Assembly: GCF_009857815.1 (NCBI RefSeq)
Contig: NZ_WVVW01000001.1
Coordinates: 1,488,001 to 1,552,000 of the forward strand
Direction of reading: 5' to 3'
Origin: Pseudomaricurvus sp. HS19
GTDB taxonomy: Bacteria; Pseudomonadota; Gammaproteobacteria; Pseudomonadales; Cellvibrionaceae
DNA: 64,000 nt
Made by a program: the position numbers and the translations under genes. The notes under the pieces were generated by a model. The model did not search any database and was not told the origin of the DNA. It saw nothing but the letters and a program-made list of their open reading frames with translations. Positions 50,151 to 58,989 of this stretch are shown here, piece by piece (position 1 is the stretch's first letter; every line of letters starts with the position of its first letter).

Positions 50151-50614
50151 TATTTCTCCCCTCCCATGGTTGTTAACATCTTGCCCACCAGGTCCTCCAG
50201 TACCAGCGCCGACTGGGTATCGGTAATGGCACCACCGTCTTCCAGCACATCCGGCGCCCCGCCCACGGCAATACTGACATACTGCTCACCCAGTACGCCG
50301 GCGGTTTTGATGGCGGCGATACTGTCACTGGTGAGGTAGTCGACGTCATTATCAATCGCCATCACCACTTCTGCCCGCACACTCAGTGGGTCGAGGCGAA
50401 TCGCCGTCACCTGCCCCACCGTCACCCCGGCGATACTCACCTTGGCGCGCGGCGTAAGGCCTCCGACGTTATTGAATTTGGCGGTCACCTGATAGGTATC
50501 ACGGGCCGCGGATTTCACGCTCAGGCCACTCACCTGGATGGCGAGAAAGGCCAGCGCCACCATCCCCAGCAGGATAAAGGCTCCCACCACGATCTCAATT
50601 TTGCGCGAGTACAT
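50150..50614 (-). CDS. mlaD: MlaD, MCE-domain subunit
   Basis: 154-residue protein. One N-terminal membrane helix (IVVGAFILLGMVALAFLAIQV) and a single MCE domain (YQVTAKFNNVGGLTPRAKVSIAGVTVGQVTAIRLDP, then GVLGEQYVSIAVGG) that forms the periplasmic hexamer ring on MlaE. Between mlaE (abutting) and mlaC (overlap). Confidence 0.95.
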   Translation of the reverse strand: MYSRKIEIVVGAFILLGMVALAFLAIQVSGLSVKSAARDTYQVTAKFNNVGGLTPRAKVSIAGVTVGQVTAIRLDPLSVRAEVVMAIDNDVDYLTSDSIAAIKTAGVLGEQYVSIAVGGAPDVLEDGGAITDTQSALVLEDLVGKMLTTMGGEK

Positions 50615-51397
50615 TCACTTTACTCCGAACATGACTGCTGTGAGCAGAAAATCCATGGCCAGCACCGCCAGGGAGGAATAGACCACCGTGCGGGTGGTGG
50701 CAGTGCTGATCCCCTCCGAGGTGGGCACGGCATCGTACCCCTGGAACACCGCGATCCAGGTCACCACGATGCCAAACACCACTGCCTTGATGGCGCCGTT
50801 GAGTACGTCCTCACGAAACTCAACCGTATTCTGCATATTGGACCAGAAGGAACCGGCATCCACACCCAGCCAGCTCACACCCACGGCCACCGCGCCCCAG
50901 ATGGCCACCATGTTAAAAACCTGCGCCAGAATGGGCATGGAGATAATGCCCGCCCACAGGCGCGGCCGGATGACCCGTTTCAGGGGGTCGACACCGATCA
51001 TCTCCATGGCCGCCAATTGATCGGTCGCCTTCATCAGGCCGATCTCGGCAGTCACCGCCGAACCCGCGCGCCCCACAAACAGCAAAGCTGCCACCACCGG
51101 TCCCATCTCCCGCAGCAGGGTCAGGGACACGAACTGCCCCAGGGCCGCTTCGGCGCCAAACCGAACCAATACGGTGTAGCCCTGCAGTGCCAGCACCATG
51201 CCTATCAGCACACCGGACACCGCAATGATGATGAGCGAGTAGACACCGACAAAATAGAGTTGGCGCAACAGCAATCCCGGACCGGCGCGCAGGTCAGGCC
51301 AGCCCCAGAGTGCCTGCCAGAAGAGTATGCCCGCCCGACCAAAGCCGGAGGCCACATCCATACCCTGGCGGCCGAGGCGCTGCAGGTAATCCAGCAT
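50615..51397 (-). CDS. mlaE: MlaE, permease subunit
   Basis: 260-residue inner membrane permease of the MlaFEDB lipid transporter. Seen: [77 protein letters not shown], the conserved core with the coupling helix, and the last helices. Exactly adjacent to mlaF and mlaD. Normal length. Confidence 0.96.
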   Translation of the reverse strand: MLDYLQRLGRQGMDVASGFGRAGILFWQALWGWPDLRAGPGLLLRQLYFVGVYSLIIIAVSGVLIGMVLALQGYTVLVRFGAEAALGQFVSLTLLREMGPVVAALLFVGRAGSAVTAEIGLMKATDQLAAMEMIGVDPLKRVIRPRLWAGIISMPILAQVFNMVAIWGAVAVGVSWLGVDAGSFWSNMQNTVEFREDVLNGAIKAVVFGIVVTWIAVFQGYDAVPTSEGISTATTRTVVYSSLAVLAMDFLLTAVMFGVK

Positions 51398-52222
51398 TCA
51401 GCGCCCTCCTTCCTGTTGCAAACTCCCGCGCAGATGCAGGTCCTGATGGTAATCCATGGCCGGATAGTGGAAAGGCACAGGACCGTCCGGCAGTCCCTGC
51501 AGAAACTGGCGCACGTGCTCGTTATCACTGTTGATGACGGTTTCCGGTTCGCCATGGCCAATCACCCGGCCGTCTGCCAGTACATACATGTAATCGGAGA
51601 TAGAGAGCGTCTCCTTGATATCGTGGGAGACGATAATGCAGGTGCAACCCATGGTCTGGTTGATGCGCCGGATCAGGTGCTGCAGCAGGCCGACAAAGAT
51701 CGGGTCCTGGCCGGTAAAAGGCTCGTCGTACATGATCAGGTCAGGGTCGAGGACAATGGCCCGGGCCAGCGCTGCCCGCCGAGCCATGCCGCCGGAGAGC
51801 TCAGCCGGCATCAGATCCCGCGCGCCGCGCAAGCCGACGGCATGCAGCTTCATCAACACCAGATCCCGGATCATGCTCTCCGGCAGATTGGTGTGCACCC
51901 GTAACGGGAAGGCGACGTTTTCAAATACGGAAAGATCGGTAAACAGGGCGCCGGTCTGAAACATCATGCCCATGCGGCGCCGCTGGCGGAACAGCTCACC
52001 CCGCTCGAGCCTGCTGATCTCGGCCCCCCCCACCCGGATAGTACCGGACGAGGGCCGCAACTGGCTGCTTATCAGGCGCAGGAGGGTAGTTTTGCCACAG
52101 CCACTGGGGCCCATAATGGCGGTTACCTTGCCCCTGGGAATGGCGACATCAACACCTTCGAGGATTTTACGGGGGCCGTGACTGAAGTGCAGATCGTTAA
52201 TTTCTATCCAGTTTTCTGACAT
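51398..52222 (-). CDS. mlaF: MlaF, ATPase subunit
   Basis: 274-residue cytoplasmic ATPase. Walker A MGPSGCGKTT, Q-loop MMFQTGALFTDLSVFENVAFPLR, signature ELSGGMARRAALARA (the MlaF-type SGGM), Walker B LIMYDEPFTGQDP and H-loop IIVSHDIKET. First gene of mlaFEDCB. The tail (GLPDGPVPFHYPAMDYHQDL) is the MlaF-specific extension that contacts MlaB in the complex. Confidence 0.96.
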   Translation of the reverse strand: MSENWIEINDLHFSHGPRKILEGVDVAIPRGKVTAIMGPSGCGKTTLLRLISSQLRPSSGTIRVGGAEISRLERGELFRQRRRMGMMFQTGALFTDLSVFENVAFPLRVHTNLPESMIRDLVLMKLHAVGLRGARDLMPAELSGGMARRAALARAIVLDPDLIMYDEPFTGQDPIFVGLLQHLIRRINQTMGCTCIIVSHDIKETLSISDYMYVLADGRVIGHGEPETVINSDNEHVRQFLQGLPDGPVPFHYPAMDYHQDLHLRGSLQQEGGR

Positions 52223-52449
52223 GTAACTCCTGTTGAGCCATCGGCTGGCCTCCGGGAGGAGGAGAGCACACTGCGCACAGCGGTAGCATTGGACAGCACA
52301 CCGACGACACGGTTTCCATCCGCGCAGCAGTCTTCAGAACTGGCCTCAATACTAAAGAGACATTGCCTGCCAATGCAATCACCATCCGGCACACCGGGCA
52401 GCACCACTACCAGACAGCTTAGATTATCCCGGCCACACCCGTACCCGAG
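52223..52449. other. Divergent region between mlaF and the DUF2892 gene
   Basis: No gene recognised. It must contain the mlaF promoter; no clear box was found. The Anr-type site listed next lies at its right end. Confidence 0.4.
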
Positions 52450-52491
52450 CTGATGTAAATCAATGGTCACAGCGCACAACCACCTTACACT
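52450..52491 (+). promoter_or_regulatory. Class II FNR/Anr-type promoter of the DUF2892 gene
   Basis: CTGAT-GTAA-ATCAA (52450-52463) matches TTGAT-N4-ATCAA at nine of ten positions. TACACT (52486-52491) could be the -10 box, placing the start near 52498 and the site centre at -41.5. Confidence 0.72.
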
Positions 52492-52532
52492 GTTGTATAC
52501 GCCGCCCTGCCCGGGCATCCACCGAGGAACAG

Positions 52533-52730
52533 ATGATGAAAGCCAACGAAGGAACCGCCGACCGGATTATTCGTGTGATTGCAGGCCTGGCCCTGCTCAG
52601 CCTGACCGTAGCCGGCCCGCAAAGCCTGTGGGGATTGGTGGGACTGGTGCCACTGATTACAGGGGTGGTGGGATTTTGCCCCCTCTACAAGTTGGTGGGC
52701 CTGAACACCTGCCCCCTGAACAAGTCCTGA
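52533..52730 (+). CDS. DUF2892 small membrane protein
   Basis: 65 residues with two hydrophobic helices (IIRVIAGLALLSLTVA and LVGLVPLITGVVGFCPLYKLVGL). The DRIIRVIAGLAL start and the GFCPLYxLxGxxTC ending are the DUF2892 (YgaP-type tail) pattern; its two Cys may be functional. Often linked with sulfur or low-oxygen genes. The upstream Anr-type box supports induction at low oxygen. GAGG precedes the ATG. Confidence 0.85.
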   Translation: MMKANEGTADRIIRVIAGLALLSLTVAGPQSLWGLVGLVPLITGVVGFCPLYKLVGLNTCPLNKS

Positions 52731-52831
52731 GTCAGGGTAATCAGCGTCCGTCACGCCGACAACGGCAGAGGGGCGCCCAGATCAGGCCGGCAAGAGCTGC
52801 AGTGCGGCCCCGGATCTCGCATCCGGGAAAT

Positions 52832-53284
52832 TCAGCTGCGGCGCTCCCGGTGCTGGCGCAAGGTGCGGATCGCCAGATGAGTCTCTTTCAGGAACAGTAC
52901 CAGCGCCACAATCAGTGACATCATCGCCAGCACAAAAAAGAGCACAATGCCGGCGCGGATATTGATTCCCCAGTAACCACCCACAAACAGGGTCGTTACC
53001 AGCAGGCAGATCAGCAGGCCCGACAGGATACAGAAGCCGATGGACCAGTTGTTCAACCCCATGCGGCGCTGCAGTAACTTCAGCTCCGCCTCGGCGCGCT
53101 CCGCCATCTTCTCTTCGAGGCAGGCATCCAACCGCTCTTCCAGTACCCGAGACCGATCCACGATACGCCCCAGACGGCCTGTCATCACGTTGAGGAAACC
53201 CGCAATACCCGCCAGCAGGAATACCGGCGCTACCGCCAGCTGGATAATGTGAGAAAGGTCGGGGATGCTCAATACTGAAGCCAT
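52832..53284 (-). CDS. DUF2721 membrane protein
   Basis: 150 residues. N-terminal segment IIQLAVAPVFLLAGIAGFLNVMTGRLGRIVDRSR, a charged helical stretch (VLEERLDACLEEKMAERAEAELKLLQRR), then two more helices (FCILSGLLICLLVTTLFVGGYW and IVLFFVLAMMSLIVALVLFL) and a basic tail. Matches the DUF2721 layout; function unknown. Its upstream side abuts the repeat region at 53344-54506, so repeat changes may touch its promoter. Confidence 0.8.
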   Translation of the reverse strand: MASVLSIPDLSHIIQLAVAPVFLLAGIAGFLNVMTGRLGRIVDRSRVLEERLDACLEEKMAERAEAELKLLQRRMGLNNWSIGFCILSGLLICLLVTTLFVGGYWGINIRAGIVLFFVLAMMSLIVALVLFLKETHLAIRTLRQHRERRS

Positions 53285-53343
53285 GAGGCGCTAACTCCGC
53301 AGATTCCGGGACCGCAAGGTTAGCATTCGGCAGTGGCGAGTGA

Positions 53344-53926
53344 CAGCAATGCATACAGCCATCGTCATTGCGAGCACAGCGAAGCAATCCATCTCCGCAC
53401 TTTGGCCTGCACCAAGGTGCCAGGCATGGATCGCCGCGGCGCAAAAGACACGCCTCGCGATGACGGAGTAAGGAGTGAGTGGCGAGTGGCGAGTGGCGAG
53501 TGGCAGCAATGCATACAGCCATCGTCATTGCGAGCACAGCGAAGCAATCCATCTCCGCACTTTGGCCTGCTCCAAGGTGCCAGGCATGGATCGCCGCGGC
53601 GCAAAAGACACGCCTCGCGATGACGGAGTAAGGAGTGAGTGGCGAGTGGCAGCAATGCATACAGCAATCCTCATTGCGAGCACAGCGAAGCAATCCATCT
53701 CCGCACTTTGGCCTGCTCCAAGGTGCCAGGCATGGATCGCCGCGGCGCAAAAGACACGCCTCGCGATGGCGGGGTAAGGAGTGAGTGGCGAGTGGCAGCA
53801 ATGCATACAGCAATCCTCATTGCGAGCACAGCGAAGCAATCCATCTCCGTACTTTGGCCTGCTCCAAGGTGCCAGGCATGGATCGCCGCGGCGCAAAAAA
53901 CACGCCTCGCGATGACGGGGTAAGGA
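53344..53926. repeat. Four tandem copies of a 146-bp unit with MITE-like palindrome
   Basis: Unit starts (CAGCAATGCATACAG) at 53344, 53504, 53650 and 53796, spaced 160, 146 and 146 bp. Each contains an about 103-bp element bounded by CGTCATTGCGAG and CTCGCGATGACG (copy 1: 53363-53465), an inverted repeat with one mismatch. Copies are more than 95% alike by eye. Junctions contain heptamers GTGAGTG or GCGAGTG; the first junction has two extra heptamers, which explains 160 against 146. Confidence 0.93.
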
Positions 53927-54506
53927 GTGAGTGGTGAGTGGTGAGTGGTGAGTGGTGAGTGGTGAGTGGTGAGTGGTGAGTGGTGAGTGGTGAGTGGTGA
54001 GTGGTGAGTGGTGAGTGGTGAGTGGTGAGTGGTGAGTGGTGAGTGGTGAGTGGTGAGTGGTGAGTGGTGAGTGGTGAGTGGTGAGTGGTGAGTGGTGAGT
54101 GGTGAGTGGTGAGTGGTGAGTGGTGAGTGGTGAGTGGTGAGTGGTGAGTGGTGAGTGGTGAGTGGTGAGTGGTGAGTGGTGAGTGGTGAGTGGTGAGTGG
54201 TGAGTGGTGAGTGGTGAGTGGTGAGTGGTGAGTGGTGAGTGGTGAGTGGTGAGTGGTGAGTGGTGAGTGGTGAGTGGTGAGTGGTGAGTGGTGAGTGGTG
54301 AGTGGTGAGTGGTGAGTGGTGAGTGGTGAGTGGTGAGTGGTGAGTGGTGAGTGGTGAGTGGTGAGTGGTGAGTGGTGAGTGGTGAGTGGTGAGTGGTGAG
54401 TGGTGAGTGGTGAGTGGTGAGTGGTGAGTGGTGAGTGGTGAGTGGTGAGTGGTGAGTGGTGAGTGGTGAGTGGTGAGTGGTGAGTGGTGAGTGGTGAGTG
54501 GTGAGT
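53927..54506. repeat. Heptanucleotide array GTGAGTG, about 83 uninterrupted copies
   Basis: 82 full copies plus six bases of another, with no visible substitution over 580 bp. It starts exactly at the heptamer junction of the fourth 146-bp unit. The minus strand has no stop in any frame within the array, but the reading (SPLTTHH repeats) is not a gene. Confidence 0.97.
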
Positions 54507-54562
54507 CAGTAATGGGCTCCCGGGTGTGTTGTGCAACTATTTTCTGACGATGCCCACCCTGG

Positions 54563-54592
54563 CAAAAAAAAAGGGGCGCAAAGGCGCCCCAA
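54563..54592 (-). terminator. Terminator of the cobA-nirB-nirD operon
   Basis: Stem GGGGCGC / GCGCCCC with an AAAG-type loop; on the minus strand nine T follow. It lies 33 bp past the nirD stop. Confidence 0.88.
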
Positions 54593-54624
54593 AGTGCAGA
54601 GAACAACTTAAATGCTCGATCAGG

Positions 54625-54954
54625 TCAAGCGGCCTGCATCTGAACCTCACCCTCGTGCAGACGCACCGGGTAAGTCTTCAGCTTATGCTCGGTATCCTCC
54701 AGACACTCACCGGTCTCGAGATTGAAATGTTGCTTGTACAGAGGTGACGCCACCACGGTGGCCTCGCCAATTGAACCCATAATGCCTCGGCTCAGCACAT
54801 TGGCTTCGCCTATAGGGTCATAGTTGGAAACCGCAAACAGCTTGCGGGTTTTGCCGCAGTAAAAAACAGCCACCTGCTCACCACCCAGCAGCGCGCAGAG
54901 GCCAGTGTTGGGGGTCAGGTCACTTTCACTGCACACAGTAATCCAGTCGCTCAT
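54625..54954 (-). CDS. nirD: Nitrite reductase (NADH) small subunit
   Basis: 109-residue Rieske-fold subunit of assimilatory nitrite reductase. The fold is kept (ALLGGEQVAVFYCGKTRKLFAVSNYDPIG, ATVVASPLYKQHFNLETGECLED) but the Cys/His iron ligands are missing, as usual for NirD. Last gene of the operon; 131 bp separate it from nirB. Confidence 0.94.
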   Translation of the reverse strand: MSDWITVCSESDLTPNTGLCALLGGEQVAVFYCGKTRKLFAVSNYDPIGEANVLSRGIMGSIGEATVVASPLYKQHFNLETGECLEDTEHKLKTYPVRLHEGEVQMQAA

Positions 54955-55085
54955 GTGTTAGCTCCGTTCACTTGCGGATGACCCACCCGGGCCCGGTCCG
55001 CGATGAAGGGGCAGCTCACTGCCCCGTTCAGGTTATTTGTTTAGGTTCAGGTAATTGCTTCAATGGTTTCCGGGGACAAGCCGGC

Positions 55086-57620
55086 TCAGTCCACCAGCTC
55101 CACCAGTTGCACCCGCTCCTCTTTGGTAGCCGGACGACGCTGACCGCGCTCCAGCACATAGGCCAGACTGTTGTCCGCCTCATCGGAGTTGATGAAGTGC
55201 TTGAAGCGCTTGAGACGCTCAGGGTTCTCAACGGTGGTCTTCCACTCGCACTGGTAGTTGGCAATATTGGCGGCCATATCGGCTTCCAGTTCTTCAGCAA
55301 TACCCAGCTTGTCGTTGATGATCACGTCACGCAGGTACTCCAGGCCACCTTCCAGGTTTTCCAGCCACACCGAGGTACGCTGCAGGCGATCGGCGGTACG
55401 CACATAGAACATCAGGAAGCGATCCACATACTTGATCAGGGTTTCGCGATCCAGGTCGGAAGCAAACAGGTCAGCGTGACGTGGACGCATACCGCCGTTA
55501 CCGCAGACGTAGAGGTTCCAGCCGTTTTCGGTGGCGATGACACCCACATCCTTACACTGCGCCTCGGCACACTCACGGGTACAACCGGACACCGCAAACT
55601 TGAGTTTGTGCGGCGAACGCAGGCCCTTGTAGCGGTCTTCGATATCGATGGCGAAACCGACGCTGTCGTCGACGCCGTAGCGGCACCAGGTGCTACCCAC
55701 ACAGGATTTCACGGTACGCACAGACTTGCCGTAGGCGTGACCGGTTTCGAAACCGGCATCCACCAGACGCTTCCAGATCAGCGGCAGCTCGTGCAACTGG
55801 GCACCGAAAAGGTCGATACGCTGGCCACCGGTGATCTTGGTGTAGAGGTTGTACTCCTTCGCCACCTCGCCCAGTACGATCAGTTTTTCCGGCGTAATCT
55901 CGCCACCAGCCACACGCGGTACGATGGAGTAGGTACCATCTTTCTGCATGTTACCGAGGAAGATATCGTTGGTGTCCTGCAGACCGATGTGCTCATCTTT
56001 CAGCACATAGTCGTTCCAGAAAGACGCCAGGATAGAGCCCACGGCAGGCTTACAGATTTCGCATCCCAGGCCGTGACCGTGGCTTTCCAGCAGCTCGTCA
56101 AAGGTTTTGATTTGCTTCACGCGAACGATATCGGCCAGCTCCTTGCGGGAGTAGGCGAAGTGCTCACAGATATCGTTCTTCACTTCGTAACCGAGGCTGG
56201 CCAGTTCGGCATCCATCACCTGCTTGGCCAGCGCCGCACAACCACCACAACCGGTGGAAGCCTTGGTGGCAGACTTGATGCCGCCCATGTCGGTACAACC
56301 GGCGGCGACGGCGGCCTTGATATCAGCCTTGGTGACGTCGTAGCAGGAGCAGATCTGGGCGCTGTCCGGCAACGCGTCCACACCCAGGCCCACGGAGGCG
56401 GAATCTCCGGTGGACGGCAGGATAAGGGCCGCCGGATTCTCGGGCAGGGCCATGTCGTTAAGCATCATCTGCAGCAGGTTGCCGTAGGCGTCGACATCAC
56501 CCACCAGTACCGCACCCACGACGCGGGTGCCGTCTTCGGAGATGATCAAACGCTTGTAGACCTGCTCAATCTCGTCGTTGTAGGTGTAGGACTGGGCACC
56601 GGGGGTATTACCATGGGCATCGCCAATGCTGGCCACGTCCACACCCATCAGCTTCAGCTTGGTGCTCATGTCGGCACCCTGGAACAGCTCATCACCGCCG
56701 GTGATCTGCGATACCGCCACCTTGGCCATGGTGTAGCCGGGAGCCACCAGACCAAAGATACGACCGCCCCAGAGGGCGCACTCGCCAATGGCGTAGATGT
56801 CCTTGTCGTTGGTCTGGCAGTTATCGTTCACAACGATACCGCCACGCTCACCCACTTCCAGTTCAAACTTGCGCGCCAGCTCATCCTGCGGACGGATACC
56901 GGCGGAGAAGAGGATCATGTCGGTTTCCAGGTGGCTGCCATCGGCAAAATTCATGCGATAGCGACACTCTTTACCAACCACAATTTCAGTGGTGGCCTTC
57001 TCGGTGTGTACCTTCACACCCAGATCTTCAATCTTGCGACGCAGCAGCTTGCCGCCGCCTTCGTCCAGCTGCACGGCCATCAGGCGCGGCGCGAATTCCA
57101 CCACGTGGGTTTCCAGCCCCAGGTTCTTGATGGCATTGGCCGCTTCCAGGCCCAGCAGGCCTCCACCCACAACCACACCCACCTTGCTCTCTTTGGCAGA
57201 GGCCTTGATCATGCCCAGATCGTCGATGGTGCGGTACACCAGGCAATGCTCTTTGTCGTTACCGGGAATCGGCGGCACGAACGGGAAGGAACCGGTAGCC
57301 AGCACCAGCTTGTCGTAGGGCTCCTTGCGACCGCTTTCGGTGACCACTACCTTGGCAGCGCGATCAATCTCTACCACCTTGTCACTGAGAACAAAGTTCA
57401 CGCCGTTGTCGCGATAGTACTCGCGATCGGTCAACGCCAGATCGGCTGCTGTGGCGCCACTGAAGTAGCTGCTCAGCTGCACCCGATCATAGGCCAGACG
57501 TGACTCTTCGGAGAAAGTCACAATTTCATACTGATCGGCCTTTTCGTGGTTTATCAGGTTATCGATAAACTTGTGACCAACCATGCCGTTTCCAACGACT
57601 ACGACGCGCTGCTTACTCAT
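55086..57620 (-). CDS. nirB: Nitrite reductase (NADH) large subunit
   Basis: 844-residue siroheme enzyme reducing nitrite to ammonium in six electrons. Domains: FAD/NADH part (VVVVGNGMVGHKF, VGVVVGGGLLGLEAANAI), BFD-like [2Fe-2S] domain (ICSCYDVTKADIKAAV, STGCGGC, about 425-466), a second BFD-like unit, the ferredoxin-like domain and the siroheme/[4Fe-4S] domain with CVGSTWC (near 637) and GCTREC (near 677). Start at 57620 has GAGGACGAG in front. Siroheme comes from the cobA gene just upstream; NirD is encoded downstream. Confidence 0.97.
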   Translation of the reverse strand: MSKQRVVVVGNGMVGHKFIDNLINHEKADQYEIVTFSEESRLAYDRVQLSSYFSGATAADLALTDREYYRDNGVNFVLSDKVVEIDRAAKVVVTESGRKEPYDKLVLATGSFPFVPPIPGNDKEHCLVYRTIDDLGMIKASAKESKVGVVVGGGLLGLEAANAIKNLGLETHVVEFAPRLMAVQLDEGGGKLLRRKIEDLGVKVHTEKATTEIVVGKECRYRMNFADGSHLETDMILFSAGIRPQDELARKFELEVGERGGIVVNDNCQTNDKDIYAIGECALWGGRIFGLVAPGYTMAKVAVSQITGGDELFQGADMSTKLKLMGVDVASIGDAHGNTPGAQSYTYNDEIEQVYKRLIISEDGTRVVGAVLVGDVDAYGNLLQMMLNDMALPENPAALILPSTGDSASVGLGVDALPDSAQICSCYDVTKADIKAAVAAGCTDMGGIKSATKASTGCGGCAALAKQVMDAELASLGYEVKNDICEHFAYSRKELADIVRVKQIKTFDELLESHGHGLGCEICKPAVGSILASFWNDYVLKDEHIGLQDTNDIFLGNMQKDGTYSIVPRVAGGEITPEKLIVLGEVAKEYNLYTKITGGQRIDLFGAQLHELPLIWKRLVDAGFETGHAYGKSVRTVKSCVGSTWCRYGVDDSVGFAIDIEDRYKGLRSPHKLKFAVSGCTRECAEAQCKDVGVIATENGWNLYVCGNGGMRPRHADLFASDLDRETLIKYVDRFLMFYVRTADRLQRTSVWLENLEGGLEYLRDVIINDKLGIAEELEADMAANIANYQCEWKTTVENPERLKRFKHFINSDEADNSLAYVLERGQRRPATKEERVQLVELVD

Positions 57621-57637
57621 AACTCGTCCTCTGCAAA

Positions 57638-58474
57638 TCAAGCTGTCAATTTTTGAATTTCGGTTGAAGCTGCGGGGTAACCTGTGTCGCCCTGGAACCA
57701 GTCCAGCTGGTCCGCCAGGCGGGTCACATCCCCCACCACAATCAGGGCTGGCGACTGCACTTCGTGCCTGGCCACCAGCTCCTCAAGCTCCTGCAAACTG
57801 CCGCGAATCACGCGCTGCTCAGGACAGCAGCCGCGCTCGATCAGCGCTGCAGGGGTGTTGTTATTCATGCCGGCAGCAATCAGCTCGCTGCTGATCATGC
57901 CGGCGCGGCTCAGGCCCATATAGAACACCAGGGTGTGCTGCAGGCCAGCCAGGGATTGCCAGTTCACATCCAGCGACTTTTCGCCGTGAGCCGTCACCAG
58001 GGTGCAGCCCTGGGAGATGCCGCGGTGAGTCAGCGGGATACCGGCGTAGCTGGTGCAGCCGGCAGCTGCGGTAATACCGGGAACCAGTTCCACTTCTATG
58101 CCAGCCTGCTTCAGACGCAGCATCTCTTCACCGCCGCGACCAAAGACGAACGGGTCACCACCCTTAATGCGACAGACCTTCAGTCCCTGGCGAGCCTTTT
58201 CCACCAACAACTCATTAAGCAGCTCCTGGGGAATGGAGTGGGCGTCCTTGATCTTGCCGACGTACAGGGCTCTGGTTGCGGCCGGGAACAGCGCGCGAAT
58301 CTCTTCGCTCACAAGGTTGTCAAACAAAATCAGGTCCGCCTGCTGAATGACACGGAGGGCCTTTACCGTCAGCAGATCCGGGTCGCCCGGACCGGCACCC
58401 ACCAGCCACACCTTGCCCACGGCGTGCGCGGCGGAGGCTGGCAGTTTTACGATTTCTGGGCTTGGCATACTCAT
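57638..58474 (-). CDS. cobA: Uroporphyrinogen-III C-methyltransferase
   Basis: 278-residue SUMT making precorrin-2, the precursor of siroheme for NirB. Blocks: VWLVGAGPGDPDLLTVKALRVIQQADLILFDNLVS, CRIKGGDPFVFGRGGEEM, VPGITAAAGCTSYAGIPLTHR and TLVFYMGLSRAGMI. No oxidase/ferrochelatase domain is fused, so CysG-type later steps must be encoded elsewhere. Start at 58474; ATG at 58468 also possible. First gene of cobA-nirB-nirD. Confidence 0.94.
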   Translation of the reverse strand: MSMPSPEIVKLPASAAHAVGKVWLVGAGPGDPDLLTVKALRVIQQADLILFDNLVSEEIRALFPAATRALYVGKIKDAHSIPQELLNELLVEKARQGLKVCRIKGGDPFVFGRGGEEMLRLKQAGIEVELVPGITAAAGCTSYAGIPLTHRGISQGCTLVTAHGEKSLDVNWQSLAGLQHTLVFYMGLSRAGMISSELIAAGMNNNTPAALIERGCCPEQRVIRGSLQELEELVARHEVQSPALIVVGDVTRLADQLDWFQGDTGYPAASTEIQKLTA

Positions 58475-58927
58475 TCGCTCTCTGCGGTTGAGCCCTGCTG
58501 GCAGCGGCTCCGGAGGAAGTTCCGGGAAGCCTGTGCACCGGCAGGGCCGATCAATTGCGTTCACGGACAGTAGAGCAAGGAGGATGCCAATCCTCCAAAC
58601 TGGTGCATAAAAAATATTTTATTCTTGAAAATCAGACAGTTAAAAAACCAGAGGCCCTGAGCGGCATTTCTCCTTTGCACCGGGAAATGCCAAAACTGCA
58701 CCATAAAAACGATTCAATTTGGTGCGATATGCACCACAAGTGAACCTAATTCGGAGCACGATTACTCAAATGACAAAATTTAAATGCCTAGACAATTTAA
58801 TAAAACGCACCATAAAAGATCACAAAAACAGGGCATCTGTACAAATAGCGATCAAAAACAGGGGCTTAGGCGCCACAATCAAGGCCCTCCCCTCCAGAAG
58901 CCGCCAACCAGCCATAAACAACAGAAG
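58475..58927. promoter_or_regulatory. Divergent cobA-nirBD / nasA control region
   Basis: About 450 AT-rich bases without a gene. They contain a palindrome TGGTGC-N5-GCACCA (58720-58736) and repeated motifs: TGGTGCATAAAA (58601-58612), TGCACCATAAAA (58697-58708) and CGCACCATAAAA (58806-58817), plus TTGCACC (58676). A GGAGGAT / ATCCTCC hairpin lies at 58579-58595. Halves resemble NtrC half-sites (GCACCA), though the arrangement is not the standard GCACC-N5-GGTGC. Confidence 0.6.
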
Positions 58928-58944
58928 TTGGCTCGCTTATTGCT
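58928..58944 (+). promoter_or_regulatory. Sigma54 promoter of nasA
   Basis: TTGGCTCGCTTATTGCT matches YTGGCACGRNNNTTGCW at nearly all positions with correct GG-GC spacing. Predicted start about 58955, giving a 69-nt leader with a small hairpin (GCTGC / GCAGC) at its 5' end. Confidence 0.75.
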
Positions 58945-58989
58945 CAAACTGGGTATTGCTGCCCAGAGCAGCCACTAATTAAACAGAAC

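Noticed and set aside
53344-53926. Possible CRISPR array
   Set aside because: Repeat unit is about 146 bp with no unique spacers and no cas genes; the unit is a MITE-like element plus heptamers.
53671-54606. Open frames of 311 and 239 codons on the minus strand (SPLTTHH repeats)
   Set aside because: They only reflect the absence of stop triplets in the heptamer array; no ribosome site, no protein-like composition, and two frames are open at once.
54972-57503. Open frame of 843 codons on the plus strand opposite nirB
   Set aside because: Mirror of the strong codon bias of nirB; His/Gln/Gly-rich, no known domain, no start signal.
58676-58700. Sigma54 promoter on the minus strand for cobA-nirBD (TTGGCATTTCCCGGTGC)
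   Set aside because: The GG-GC distance is one base too long and the -12 box is GTGC rather than TTGC.
58720-58736. Standard NtrC site
   Set aside because: Half-sites are in the order GGTGC-N5-GCACC, opposite to the known GCACC-N5-GGTGC, so I list it only as a palindrome.
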